DNA of 64,000 nucleotides from Tsukamurella sp040611135 (GCF_040611135.1 NZ_JBEXNL010000021.1:18929-82928); one strand, 5' to 3'. Shown: positions 8,215 to 19,024, counted from the first letter of the stretch. The notes: generated by a model not told the origin, from the sequence alone. Numbers and translations: made by a program.

Positions 8215-8906
8215 CGTCGACCCTCCGAACGGACGGGCTCCGGCTGGCCCGGGTCGCGCGGACCACCCGAGGTGAGCACGCGGGCGTGGCCCTCCGGCGG
8301 GAGCACGCGCAGCAGGTCACCGAACCGGCGGACGGCCTCGAGCGCCTCGTCGAGGTCCTCGGGATCGTCGGTGGTCGGCATCGCGGCCAGCGTCCACTCC
8401 CCCTCGTTCCAGAGCGACTCGATGTGCTCGGGCACCTGCTCGGCGAAGGTGATCATCCGGCGGTCGGCGACGCGGCGCGCGACCTCGGCGTTGTTCGTGT
8501 ACAGCACCCGCGGGCCCAGCGAGCCCAGCGGCTCCATGCCCGGCTCGGTGGGCGGGAGCGCGTTCGCGGGCCGCAGGTCCAGCAGCGCGCCGGACGACGC
8601 GCCGCGGTTGACGGCCGCGATCGTGAGCACGTCCTGCAGGTCGAAGACGTAGGCGGCGGCCCCGAAGTAGGCGCCGTGGGCCACGTCGATGATCGCGGGA
8701 TCGCCGGCGACGGCCATGCCGCCGCGGTGGAACTCGTCGTGCAGCGACGGGTCCGCCGCCTTGTAGACGAATTCCCGCGACGCGGCCCAATCGGCGCGCT
8801 CGGAGTGCATGTTGGGCGAGTGGGTGCGCTCATACCAGATGAGCGCGGCTGCGAGCGCCGCGCACACCACCGCGAGGACCAGGAACACTACGTACGACAT
8901 CGACAC
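8211..8906 (-). CDS. Conserved membrane-anchored protein upstream of pyrE
   Basis: 231 residues. One N-terminal membrane segment (VVFLVLAVVCAALAAALIWY, residues 6-25) is followed by a soluble domain with YFGAAAYVFDLQDVLTIAAVNRG in the centre and a charged C-terminus. Its position directly before pyrE matches the M. tuberculosis protein Rv0383c, annotated only as a conserved secreted or membrane protein. No catalytic motif is recognised and the function is unknown. The start is ATG 8906; a TACTGT box 8 bases upstream may be its -10 element. Confidence 0.8.
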   Translation of the reverse strand: MSMSYVVFLVLAVVCAALAAALIWYERTHSPNMHSERADWAASREFVYKAADPSLHDEFHRGGMAVAGDPAIIDVAHGAYFGAAAYVFDLQDVLTIAAVNRGASSGALLDLRPANALPPTEPGMEPLGSLGPRVLYTNNAEVARRVADRRMITFAEQVPEHIESLWNEGEWTLAAMPTTDDPEDLDEALEAVRRFGDLLRVLPPEGHARVLTSGGPRDPGQPEPVRSEGRR

Positions 8907-8932
8907 CTACAGTAGCGGGTCGACCGGGGAGT

Positions 8933-9376
8933 TCACCCGACCGACGGGGTACCGGCGACGGAGATCTGGCCGGAGTAGATCGCGAGCGCCGCCCTGCCGT
9001 CGGCACTCACCTGAATCATCACCACGTCACCGACCTCGATGTCGGTGAGCCTGCTGCCGTGCGTCGTGGTCACCTGGGTGGTGGGGCCGGTCTTCAGCGC
9101 GACGGTCTGCCCGCCCGGCGCGGAACGCACGGTGATGGCGTCGTCGCCGACGGTCAGGACCGCGCCGATCACCTCGCGACCGGGCGTGATGGCCACGGTC
9201 TTCGGGTCGCTCACCGGGACGCCGGCGGACTGCGCGGCGGGCAGGACGCGCCGGGAACCACCCAGCTCGGACGACACGTGCAGCGCGTAGGCGATGCCCG
9301 CACCGACCACCCCGATGCCGAGGAGGCACAGCAGAACGGCGGGCCACGGACTGCGGGAGCGGGCGTCACCACCCAC
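8933..9376 (-). CDS. Small membrane-anchored protein with DUF5666-like beta domain
   Basis: About 147 residues from GTG 9376, chosen because AGGGAGG at 9385-9391 gives a well-spaced ribosome binding site; the frame is open to 9451. An N-terminal membrane segment (PWPAVLLCLLGIGVVGAGIAYAL) is followed by an extracytoplasmic beta-rich domain with two similar halves (VIGAVLTVGDDAITVRS and DIEVGDVVMIQVSADG), reminiscent of DUF5666 or OB-type folds. No enzymatic motif is seen. Function unknown. It ends 26 bases before the start of the Rv0383c-like gene on the same strand. Confidence 0.7.
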   Translation of the reverse strand: MGGDARSRSPWPAVLLCLLGIGVVGAGIAYALHVSSELGGSRRVLPAAQSAGVPVSDPKTVAITPGREVIGAVLTVGDDAITVRSAPGGQTVALKTGPTTQVTTTHGSRLTDIEVGDVVMIQVSADGRAALAIYSGQISVAGTPSVG

Positions 9377-9500
9377 GGCGACCACCTCCCTCACGTCCGT
9401 TCCGTACCATCGCGGCGCCCCGACGACACCATGCGCGAACCTATTCGGCATGGCTGAGACGCGCCTGTGAATGCGGCGAGCGAATCTCTATGACCCCCGC

Positions 9501-9506
9501 TAGCGT
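9501..9506 (+). promoter_or_regulatory. -10 box (TAGCGT) for the DUF202 gene
   Basis: TAGCGT ends 7 bases before GTG 9514. The same spacing is seen at other leaderless genes here and argues for the GTG rather than the ATG at 9490 as the start. Confidence 0.5.
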
Positions 9507-9513
9507 TGTCGGC

Positions 9514-9876
9514 GTGGGACGTCTGTGGCCGCCGCGCGACCTCACCGAGGGTGAGGCGCCGGACGCGCGCTTCACCCTCGCCAACGAGCGCACCTTCCTC
9601 GCCTGGATCCGGACCTCGCTGGGCCTGGTCGCCGCGGCGGTGGGCCTGGAGGCCTTCGCGCCGTCGGTCGCGCCGGATGCGGTGCGGACACCGCTCGTGG
9701 TGGTGCTCCTGGTCGTCGCAGCGGGGCTGGCCGGGTACGCGTTCCGACGGTGGCTGTCGGTGGAGGGCGCGATGCGCACCGGGCGCGACCTTCGCGGGTC
9801 GCCCGCGACGATCGTGCTGGCGGCCCTGATCGCGCTCGCCGGGGCCGTGCTCGCCGTCGCTATGCTGGTGACGTGA
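9514..9876 (+). CDS. DUF202 (YidH family) membrane protein
   Basis: 120 residues with three membrane segments. The DUF202 signature is FTLANERTFLAWIRTSLGLVAA near the N-terminus, the conserved NERTxLAWxRT motif of this family. The frame also has an ATG at 9490, but the TAGCGT box at 9501 would then lie inside the gene, so GTG 9514 is preferred. Function unknown in all members. The stop overlaps the next gene's start (GTGA at 9873), and that gene is another DUF202 protein; the two probably form a heteromeric membrane complex. Confidence 0.82.
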   Translation: MGRLWPPRDLTEGEAPDARFTLANERTFLAWIRTSLGLVAAAVGLEAFAPSVAPDAVRTPLVVVLLVVAAGLAGYAFRRWLSVEGAMRTGRDLRGSPATIVLAALIALAGAVLAVAMLVT

Positions 9877-10151
9877 GCGCGGGCGGGGCGGGCGCACCGT
9901 CGGGCCTGGCGGCCGAGCGGACCCGGCTGGCGCGCGTACGGACCGTCGTCGCGGTGCTGATGACCTGCGCGATCGTGGCGCGCGCCGCCCTGCCGAGCCG
10001 GCCCGCGGCGGCACTGGCGTGCGTGCCGGTGGCGGCGATCGCCGTGGGCACCCGCCTGCACCGGGCCCCGCTGGGCCCGAATCGCGCGCTGGTGTTCGCG
10101 GTGCTCGTGGCCCTGCTGGCGGCCGTGGGGCTGGTCGCGGTGCGGCCCTGA
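9873..10151 (+). CDS. DUF202 family membrane protein (second of a pair)
   Basis: 92 residues with three hydrophobic segments. The motif is shortened to GLAAERTRLARVRTVVAV, matching the DUF202 ERTxLAxxRT core. Two adjacent DUF202 genes coupled by a 4-base overlap are common in actinobacteria. It is shorter and more divergent than its partner. Function unknown. It stops at the base before the convergent PPOX gene, so the two 3' ends abut with no room for a terminator. Confidence 0.78.
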   Translation: MSAGGAGAPSGLAAERTRLARVRTVVAVLMTCAIVARAALPSRPAAALACVPVAAIAVGTRLHRAPLGPNRALVFAVLVALLAAVGLVAVRP

Positions 10152-10526
10152 TCAGGCCACGTCGCGCACCCGGATCCCGACGGTGCCGTCGGCGCCCCGC
10201 CGGAGCTTGGAACCGGTCACGGTGAGCCAGCCGAGCACCCCGTACTTCTTGGCGATCTTGCCTCCGGCTTCTCCGCCGTCGAAGACCTCGCCCGTGCCCG
10301 CGACCTCGGGCCCGAAGGTCTTCTTGCCGCGGGTATCGCACGCCTGGACCAGGACCGAGGGGTTGCGCCGCAGCCGCTTGACCTTCCAGGAATCGGCGAC
10401 GGTCCACACCACGAGGTCGGCGCCGTCGCGCACGGCCCAGATCGGGGTGGCGACGGGCGTGCCGTCCTTACGGAAAGTGGTCAGGAGGACGTACTTGGCG
10501 TCCGCAACATCAGCAACGCTGCTCAT
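10152..10526 (-). CDS. PPOX-class (pyridoxamine oxidase-like) F420- or flavin-dependent protein
   Basis: 124 residues of a split-barrel flavin-binding fold. Landmarks are YVLLTTFRKDGTPVATPIWAV (residues 12-32), VVWTVADSWKVKRLRRNPSVLV and the closing GKKTFGPEVAGTGEVFDG. Small actinobacterial members of this family bind F420 or FMN and reduce various substrates; the specific reaction cannot be read. Start ATG 10526 overlaps the stop of the upstream epoxide-hydrolase-like gene by 4 bases, so they are co-translated. There is no membrane segment; it should be cytosolic. Confidence 0.83.
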   Translation of the reverse strand: MSSVADVADAKYVLLTTFRKDGTPVATPIWAVRDGADLVVWTVADSWKVKRLRRNPSVLVQACDTRGKKTFGPEVAGTGEVFDGGEAGGKIAKKYGVLGWLTVTGSKLRRGADGTVGIRVRDVA

Positions 10527-11551
10527 ACACCCAGAATAACCGGCCAGGCCGCGGGCACGCTGCGCGCGATCCAGCCGGCGATCGCGGCGTTGACCTCGGC
10601 GGGCTTCTCCTCGCCCATCCAGTGCCCGGAGTCGACGATCACCTCGGTGAGGTCGGTGCACGCTTCCCGCATCGGGTCGGCGAGCCCGGTCCCGACGGTG
10701 TCCAGAGTGGCGTCGTAGCGGCCGTGCAGGAACAACGCGGGCTTGTCGATCCGGCCGCCGCCCAGCTCGGTCTTCGCATATGCCGCGTCGGCGGGGGTGT
10801 TGACATACCAGGAGTTGGGGCCGGCCATCCCGTTCCGCTCGAAGGCCGCGACGTAGACGGCGTGGTCCTCTTCGGTGAGCACCGCCGGGTCGAGCGGTAG
10901 CTGGGGCACGGGGCCGCCGCCGAACCAGCCTCCGTTGCGGGTGACCAGAGCGGTGGGCGTCGGCCCCTCGAGATGCCGGGGCTCGCCGCGGCGGAACAGC
11001 GCCGCGAACAGGCCGGGCAGGTCGCTCTCGAACTGGGCCGTCGCCTCGTCGAAGGCCTTGAGGTAGTGCACCTGGTAGTCCCATTGGCCGTACGGGTACT
11101 CCTCGGCGGGGTACTTCTCGCGGTCGATGAGGTCGAAGGGCGTCGGCCCGGTCGACGGGAAATGCGGAACGTTGAGCGCGGCCACGGCGTCGACGACCTC
11201 GGGGTGATGGGTCGCGATGTTCCACACCACCGGCCCGCCCCAGTCGTGCCCGATCCAGATCGCGCTGCTCCGGCCCAGCGCCGCGAGCAGCTCCAGCATG
11301 TCGGTCACCGCCTCCTCCCGACGGTAGGCCGTCTTCTCCGGGTGCACCGTCGACGATCCGTAGCCGCGCATGTCCGGCGCGACGCACCGGAAGCCCAGCG
11401 CACCCAGCGCGCGAAGCTGGTGCCGCCAGGTGTACCCGAGTTCGGGCCAGCCGTGCACGAACACGAGCAGCGGACCGTCGACCGGCCCGGACGCGAGGTA
11501 CGCGGTGGTGTGGCGCGGGGTCCGGACGGTGTGCGGGGTGAGCGCGGTCAT
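10523..11551 (-). CDS. Alpha/beta hydrolase, epoxide hydrolase type
   Basis: 342 residues. The oxyanion loop is HGWPE (33-37), the HGxP type of epoxide hydrolases, and the nucleophile elbow is IGHDWGG with Asp103 instead of Ser, which separates these enzymes from esterases. A cap region rich in Tyr and Trp follows, with a late acid in DTVGTGLADP and a His in VDSGHWMGEE. It would open epoxides to diols. The downstream PPOX protein overlaps by 4 bases and may share its pathway. Its physiological substrate is unknown. Confidence 0.87.
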   Translation of the reverse strand: MTALTPHTVRTPRHTTAYLASGPVDGPLLVFVHGWPELGYTWRHQLRALGALGFRCVAPDMRGYGSSTVHPEKTAYRREEAVTDMLELLAALGRSSAIWIGHDWGGPVVWNIATHHPEVVDAVAALNVPHFPSTGPTPFDLIDREKYPAEEYPYGQWDYQVHYLKAFDEATAQFESDLPGLFAALFRRGEPRHLEGPTPTALVTRNGGWFGGGPVPQLPLDPAVLTEEDHAVYVAAFERNGMAGPNSWYVNTPADAAYAKTELGGGRIDKPALFLHGRYDATLDTVGTGLADPMREACTDLTEVIVDSGHWMGEEKPAEVNAAIAGWIARSVPAAWPVILGV

Positions 11552-11615
11552 GAATACAGACTGACACGCGGCGCGATTCCTTGCCCCGGCGCGGCCCGCG
11601 GCCCACTATCGAGGT

Positions 11616-13088
11616 ATGCCCCACGTGATCGTCCAGAACTGCTGCAACGACGGGTCGTGTGTGCCGGAGTGTCCGGTGGACTGCATCCACCCCACGCCCG
11701 ACGAGCCGGAGTACGCCACCGCGGAGATGCTCTACATCGACCCGGACGTGTGCATCGACTGCGGCGCGTGCATCGACGCGTGCCCGGTGGGCGCGATCAC
11801 CACCGACTACGAGCTGACGACGGAGATGGCGCCGTTCGAGGCGATGAACGCGGACTACTACCGGGCGGTGGGGTCATCGGCGGACCGCGATCACCCGTAC
11901 GCCGATCCGCGACTCGGCCGCAAACGCCCCGCCTCGGACGCCGAGACGCTGAGTGTCGCCGTCGTGGGCGCCGGCGCCGCGGGGCACTACGTGGTGAGCG
12001 AGCTGCAGAGCCGGATCGACGTCCGCGCCGAGATCGACGTGTACGAGCGGCTGCCCGAGCCCGGCGGGCTGGTGCGCTTCGGCGTGGCGCCCGATCACGC
12101 CGATACCAAGAAGGTCCAGGAGCAGTTCGCGAAATCCCGTGTGCAGAAGGGCGTGACGACGCACCTCGGGGTGCGGGTCGGCGAGGAGGTCTCGCACGAG
12201 GATCTCGCTCGCACCCACCACGCCGTGGTCTACGCGGTGGGTTCGCTGCACGGGCGCGCGTTGGGCCTGCCGGGCGCGGACCTGCCGGGCGTGAGCGCCG
12301 CCGCGGACTTCGTGGCCTGGTACAACGGCCACCCCGACTTCGCCGGGCGCACCGTCGATCTCACGCACGAGCGGGTCGTGGTGCTGGGCAACGGGAACGT
12401 CGCGCTGGATGTCGCGCGGATCCTCACCGCCGACCCCGAGACCTTCGCCGGCACCGACATGACCGACGAGGCCGTTGCAGCCCTGCGCGATTCGCAGGTA
12501 CGCGAGGTCGTGGTGCTGGGCCGGCGCGGCCCGGAGCACGCCGCGTTCACCTCGCCGGAGCTGGTGGGGCTCGCCCGCACCGTGCCGGTGGTCGTCGAAC
12601 CCCGGGACCTCGTCGAGCCCTCCGACGATGCCGTCGACGACCAGGCGCGGTTCTACCGCACACAGAAACTGACGCTGCTGCAATCCCTTCCGCCGGCATC
12701 CGCGGATTCGGGCGAGCGCAGGGTGGTCCTCCGGTTCGGCACACCGCCCACCGGTATCACCTCCTCCGACGGTGCGCTGTCCGTCGCCTTCGACGACCAC
12801 GGCGCGCCGGCGAGCCTGGACTGCGGCATGATACTGGCGTCGATCGGGCTGCGCGGCACGTCCGTGCCGGGCGTGCCCTACGACGAGGCGCGCGGGGTCA
12901 TCCCGAACGCCGACGGTCGCGTCCTCGGGCCCGACGGCGCCGCCCTCCCCGGCGTGTACACGGCAGGGTGGAGCAAGCGCGGCCCGACGGGCGTGATCGG
13001 AACGAACCGCTTCGACGCTCGCGGCACCGTCGACGCCCTGGTGGCGGACTTCCATGCCGGGCTGCTGCACGGCGGTCGCGAGGCGTAG
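11616..13088 (+). CDS. fprB: Ferredoxin-NADP+ reductase with fused N-terminal ferredoxin domain (FprB-like)
   Basis: 490 residues. Residues 1 to about 85 form a two-cluster ferredoxin (CCNDGSCVPECPVDC, then CIDCGACIDACPVG). From ~110 on it is an adrenodoxin-reductase-type flavoprotein: FAD loop VVGAGAAGHYVV, ERLPEPGGLVRFGVAPDH, NADP loop VLGNGNVALDVARIL and the closing GWSKRGPTGVIGTNR. It moves electrons between NADPH and ferredoxin for cytochromes P450 or other ferredoxin users. The architecture matches mycobacterial FprB. It is transcribed away from the epoxide hydrolase gene, and no P450 lies nearby. Confidence 0.92.
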   Translation: MPHVIVQNCCNDGSCVPECPVDCIHPTPDEPEYATAEMLYIDPDVCIDCGACIDACPVGAITTDYELTTEMAPFEAMNADYYRAVGSSADRDHPYADPRLGRKRPASDAETLSVAVVGAGAAGHYVVSELQSRIDVRAEIDVYERLPEPGGLVRFGVAPDHADTKKVQEQFAKSRVQKGVTTHLGVRVGEEVSHEDLARTHHAVVYAVGSLHGRALGLPGADLPGVSAAADFVAWYNGHPDFAGRTVDLTHERVVVLGNGNVALDVARILTADPETFAGTDMTDEAVAALRDSQVREVVVLGRRGPEHAAFTSPELVGLARTVPVVVEPRDLVEPSDDAVDDQARFYRTQKLTLLQSLPPASADSGERRVVLRFGTPPTGITSSDGALSVAFDDHGAPASLDCGMILASIGLRGTSVPGVPYDEARGVIPNADGRVLGPDGAALPGVYTAGWSKRGPTGVIGTNRFDARGTVDALVADFHAGLLHGGREA

Positions 13089-13142
13089 CGCGCCGGGGAG
13101 AACATACTCGGGCAAGTGGCGATTTCCCGACGAAGACACCCC

Positions 13143-13161
13143 TACGACAAGTAGCGTCGTA
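13143..13161. promoter_or_regulatory. Candidate operator upstream of the lipase gene
   Basis: Perfect inverted repeat TACGAC-N7-GTCGTA, placed just before an AT-rich stretch (13169-13184) likely to hold the lipase promoter. No regulator gene is adjacent. Confidence 0.35.
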
Positions 13162-13197
13162 CCTCTTCAGAAAAATACAATATAGCTGGAGGTTGCG

Positions 13198-14127
13198 TTG
13201 AGCGCCGAGACCACTCGAACCACCATCGCCGACGGGACCGTGCGGGACACCCCGCTTCGCGACCTGTATCAGGACTGGTCCGCCCTGATCGCGACCGGAA
13301 AGCTCGACATGCGGCTCTTCCGCAGCCTGTTCGACGAGTGGCACAAGCCCACCGTCGAGCCGGAGGGCGTGACCTACAAGGAGGAGTCCGTTGGCGGCGT
13401 GCCCGGGATCTGGGCCCTGCCGGTGGACGCAGATCCGGCCAGGGTCCTGATCTTCCTGCACGGGGGCGGTTTCGCGGTCGGCTCGGCGGCCAGCCACCGC
13501 AAACTCGCCGCGCACCTCGCCAAGGCAGCCCGTGCTCGAGCCTTCGTCGCCGACTACCGGCTCGCCCCCGAGCATCAGCACCCGGCACAGGTCGACGACG
13601 GTATCGCCATCTTCTCAGCCCTGCTCGCGGCCGGTGTCGACGCGCGGAACATCTCGACGGTGGGCGACTCCGCCGGCGCGAATCTCGCACTCGCGGTCCC
13701 CTTGGCGCTGCGGGAACGGGGGCTGCCGCTCCCCGGGCACGTGGTCGCGCTCTCGCCCTGGCTGGACATGGAGAACCAGGGCGGCACGCTCTTCACACAC
13801 ACCGCGGGCGACGCCCTCAACAAGGGCCCCGAACTCATGGAGATGATGATCCAGGGCGTGCTCGGCGACCACACCAGCCGCCGGCATCCACTCGCCAATC
13901 CGCTGTACGCCGACTTCGCAGGATTCCCGCCGCTGTACATCGACGTCGGGGGCGCGGAGTCGCTTCTCGATCACGCGACGCGGCTCGCCGACCGCGCGCA
14001 GGAGGCAGGGGTCGACGTCACGCTCGAGATCGCCGAGGGGCAGCAGCACGTGTACCCGCTGCTCGCGGGCCGCGACGACGAGGTCGACGCCGAGATCGCG
14101 CGGATCGGGACGTGGCTCAACACCTGA
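13198..14127 (+). CDS. Alpha/beta hydrolase, hormone-sensitive-lipase type esterase
   Basis: 309 residues from TTG 13198, supported by CTGGAGG seven bases upstream and the absence of an ATG in that region. The HSL-family oxyanion motif HGGGFAVGS lies near 96-104, the nucleophile elbow is GDSAGANLA (Ser ~157), an Asp sits in the DVGGAESLLDH region and the His in EGQQHVYPLL. Mycobacterial Lip enzymes of this kind cleave short- to medium-chain esters. There is no signal peptide. It is a single gene followed by a hairpin terminator. Confidence 0.88.
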   Translation: MSAETTRTTIADGTVRDTPLRDLYQDWSALIATGKLDMRLFRSLFDEWHKPTVEPEGVTYKEESVGGVPGIWALPVDADPARVLIFLHGGGFAVGSAASHRKLAAHLAKAARARAFVADYRLAPEHQHPAQVDDGIAIFSALLAAGVDARNISTVGDSAGANLALAVPLALRERGLPLPGHVVALSPWLDMENQGGTLFTHTAGDALNKGPELMEMMIQGVLGDHTSRRHPLANPLYADFAGFPPLYIDVGGAESLLDHATRLADRAQEAGVDVTLEIAEGQQHVYPLLAGRDDEVDAEIARIGTWLNT

Positions 14128-14225
14128 GATCCACGCCGGGCCGCCCAGCACGGGTGGCACTACAGGACGCCGACAACGGTCGGCGGTCGGCGGTCGGCAA
14201 GGCCCGTTACGCCGGCACGCCGAGA

Positions 14226-14253
14226 GCCCCGCCCTCCGAAGGGAGGACGGGGC
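14226..14253. terminator. Hairpin terminator between lipase and clpB
   Basis: Twelve-base arms GCCCCGCCCTCC and GGAGGACGGGGC (one mismatch) around a GAAG loop, between the convergent lipase and clpB genes. It could serve both directions; no T-tract follows. Confidence 0.6.
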
Positions 14254-14281
14254 CATGGGCATCACGATCGCCCGCGGGTCG

Positions 14282-16834
<2,553 letters not shown>

Positions 16835-16875
16835 TTACTGGACCTCCTGCGGTCGAAACGGAACATGTCGTGCAA

Positions 16876-16896
16876 CCTGAGCGCTATCCACTCAAG
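16876..16896. promoter_or_regulatory. HAIR-like HspR operator, proximal to clpB
   Basis: CCTGAGC-N7-ACTCAAG: the right arm matches the HAIR consensus (CTTGAGT-N7-ACTCAAG) fully and the left arm 5 of 7. It lies 42 bases upstream of the clpB start. Confidence 0.65.
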
Positions 16897-16927
16897 TATG
16901 CCTACTGACATGTTCAACCGCCATAGC

Positions 16928-16948
16928 CTTGAGTCTGTTCCACTCAAG
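16928..16948. promoter_or_regulatory. Perfect HAIR operator for HspR upstream of clpB
   Basis: CTTGAGT-N7-ACTCAAG, an exact match to the HspR-associated inverted repeat known from Streptomyces and mycobacteria. HspR itself is encoded at 20272-20670. The right arm contains the stop codon of the VapC remnant. Confidence 0.88.
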
Positions 16949-17102
16949 TCGAGCCTCGACCGTGATCCCCATCACTCTTCCAGCGACTGGCGGCGCCGAA
17001 CGGGAAGGGCCCGGAGTCCGCCTCGATCACCGCCGTCACCCGGTCGTGCGCGGGCTCAGCGGAATCGAAGTACGCGAGCAGCGCACTGGTATCGACGATC
17101 AC
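16944..17102 (-). pseudogene. VapC toxin remnant (first third of a PIN domain)
   Basis: GTG 17102 overlaps the antitoxin stop (GTGA), as in intact vapBC pairs. The first ~36 residues are a clear PIN start: VIVDTSALLAYFDSAEPAHD, with the first catalytic Asp at residue 4. The frame then runs into unrelated residues (GAASRWKSDGDHGRGST) and stops at 16944-16946, inside the HspR operator of clpB. Normal VapC has about 130 residues, so the other three acidic residues are missing. Together with the frameshifted antitoxin this is a dead toxin-antitoxin locus. Confidence 0.75.
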
Positions 17103-17306
17103 TCGCCGAATCCGTCCAGCAGCTCATCCACCCGCTCGGCGATCGGCTCGCGCCCGACGAACAGACCACTCGGCCGCGGGGGCCGCCGGCGTGGCCGCGC
17201 GGATGGCGCGCCGAATGACCTCCGCCTCCGGAATCGATGCTCGACACGCCTCGATCTCGACGGCCCGCTTCAGGTCGTCGGGGACGCACAGCGTGGTCTT
17301 CACCAT
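17099..17306 (-). pseudogene. VapB/CopG-type antitoxin, frameshifted
   Basis: From ATG 17306 the minus strand reads MVKTTLCVPDDLKRAVEIEA and then AEVIRRAIRAA, the ribbon-helix-helix start of a VapB antitoxin. After a C-rich run near 17170-17190 the sensible reading moves to another frame, SGLFVGREPIAERVDELLDG then FGE and stop, which is the usual VapB tail. A one-base indel in that run explains both halves. The restored protein would be about 68 residues. Its partner VapC is also truncated. Confidence 0.72.
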
Positions 17307-17334
17307 GTCACATATGGTATGGCCAGTGGCACCG

Positions 17335-17958
17335 TCAGGCCAGGGCGGCGACGCGCTCCGCGAGCTTCTGATGGGTCGCGGCATCGGGGTGGCCGTCAGC
17401 GCTGGACCCGTACACCCAGCCCTCGCTGAGCGGGGAGATGACGGACACCGTCGGATCGACGGACCGGGCCGCGCCCACGATGGCGGCCTCCGTGGCGCGA
17501 GCGTCGGGGCCGCTGCCGCGGACCGTCGGGAACACCGTGATCAGCGCGACCCTGGCGTTCGGCGCCTGTCGGCGCACCGTCGTGATGACCTGCCGCACCT
17601 GGGCGTCGATCGCGGACGTCGACGCGCCGACGTCATTGGACCCCGCCTGCACCACGACGAGCGACGGATCATGCGCGGGCAGGTTCGCGGCCTGCGTGAG
17701 CCCGGCGATCGCACCGTCGTTGTACCCGGCGCCGCTGCGCGCGCTGAGATACACCGAGCGGCCGGCGATGGCGCTGATCATCCGCGGGTAGGCCACGACG
17801 CCGGCCACCTCGTACCCCGTCGAGATCGACGCGCCGATCACCACGATCGGGCGCCCGTCGGCGCCCTGCGCGGCGGGCACGGCGACGACCGGCGCCGCGC
17901 CCACGGACGCCACAAGGACACCGATCCCGACGATCACCCCGAAACGCGACACGCTCAT
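17335..17958 (-). CDS. Secreted SGNH/GDSL-family esterase (first of a tandem pair)
   Basis: 207 residues from ATG 17958 (an in-frame ATG lies 18 bases further upstream). A signal peptide (FGVIVGIGVLVASVGAAPVVA) precedes the SGNH blocks: block I VIGASISTG with the nucleophile Ser, block III QAGSNDVGA and block V DGHPDAATH with the catalytic Asp and His. The family hydrolyses acyl or carbohydrate esters; outside the membrane it could act on envelope lipids or host esters. The following gene (18048-18845) encodes a close paralogue with the same order of blocks. Confidence 0.85.
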   Translation of the reverse strand: MSVSRFGVIVGIGVLVASVGAAPVVAVPAAQGADGRPIVVIGASISTGYEVAGVVAYPRMISAIAGRSVYLSARSGAGYNDGAIAGLTQAANLPAHDPSLVVVQAGSNDVGASTSAIDAQVRQVITTVRRQAPNARVALITVFPTVRGSGPDARATEAAIVGAARSVDPTVSVISPLSEGWVYGSSADGHPDAATHQKLAERVAALA

Positions 17959-18047
17959 GCCGACATCTTGACACAACAGAAGTCACATGCATAACTTCCG
18001 CAACTCTTGTTGCGCAGAGGCGGGCCCCGTCGGACGCGCACGGTGAT

Positions 18048-18845
18048 TCAGGCGAGTGCGGAAACCCGCTCGGCGAGGCGCTCGTGCGCGGCGATGCCGG
18101 GGTGACCGTCGGCGGACGCGCGGTAGCGCCACCCCTCGTTCAGCGGCGAGATGACGGCGACGGAGGGGTCGACCGCCCGCGCAGCGCCGACGATCGCGGC
18201 GTCGGTGCTGCGGGCCGCGGCCCCGTTGTGGATGGACGGGAACACGGTGACCACGGCGATCCTGGCGCCGGGCGCCTGCCGGCGCACCGTCGACACGACC
18301 TGCCGCACCTGCCCGGCGACGACGCCGGGCGACGCGCCCACGTCGTTGGTGCCGGCCTGCAACACCACCAGCGACGGATTCGTGCGCGGGAGGTCGGCGG
18401 CGCGGGTGAGCTGGGCCATCGATCCGTCCGCGTAGCCGGCGCCGCTGCGGGCACTGACCAGGACGGGACGGTCCGAGATCGCCCGGACCTGGCGCGGGTA
18501 GGCGTCGACGCTCGGGACCTCCTTGCCGGCCGAGACCGACGCGCCGATCACGACGACCGGGCGACTGTCCGCGGCCGACTGGATGCGCGGCGCGGTTCGA
18601 CCTCCGGCAGGGGCGAGGCGGGGCGCCACCCGGACCATGGGCTTCGCCAGGGCGACGGGCTTCGCGAGCGCGATGCGCTGCGTGGCCACCGGCTGCGCGC
18701 CGCTCGTGTTCGCGGAGCCGCCGTGCCCTGCGCCGGGGTCCGCCGACGCGGCCGCGATGGCGAACGGGGCGAACGCGATGCCCGCGCCGAGCGCGATACC
18801 GTATCCGAATCGACGCAGGTGATGACGGTTCCGCGGTGCGGCCAT
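18048..18845 (-). CDS. Secreted SGNH/GDSL-family esterase (second of a tandem pair)
   Basis: 265 residues. A basic N-terminus and membrane segment (GYGIALGAGIAFAPFAIAAASA) form a signal peptide, followed by ~45 low-complexity residues rich in Ala, Lys and Val. The catalytic domain repeats the neighbour's blocks: VIGASVSAGKEV, QAGTNDVGAS and DGHPGIAAHERL. The last ~190 residues are closely similar to the gene downstream, so the pair arose by tandem duplication and this copy carries an extra linker. It is divergent from the flavohaemoglobin gene. Confidence 0.85.
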   Translation of the reverse strand: MAAPRNRHHLRRFGYGIALGAGIAFAPFAIAAASADPGAGHGGSANTSGAQPVATQRIALAKPVALAKPMVRVAPRLAPAGGRTAPRIQSAADSRPVVVIGASVSAGKEVPSVDAYPRQVRAISDRPVLVSARSGAGYADGSMAQLTRAADLPRTNPSLVVLQAGTNDVGASPGVVAGQVRQVVSTVRRQAPGARIAVVTVFPSIHNGAAARSTDAAIVGAARAVDPSVAVISPLNEGWRYRASADGHPGIAAHERLAERVSALA

Positions 18846-19024
18846 GGCAGCGGGCCCTTCTCTCGAGCTCGGTGGATCGTGGTGGCGATCCGGCTCGCGG
18901 CTCGCACAGGACGAACCCGCGGCGTGCTGCCGCGGGCTCCTGCAAGGAATCTACTCGATCGCCGGCGACCCGGCCCGCCTCGACGCGTGTGATCCGCGTC
19001 CGACTCCCGGCATGCGCTTGCACG

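Noticed and set aside
10973..13201. A 742-codon plus-strand frame across the epoxide hydrolase and fprB
   Set aside because: It overlaps two well-supported genes, one in another frame on the same strand, and has no recognisable domain.
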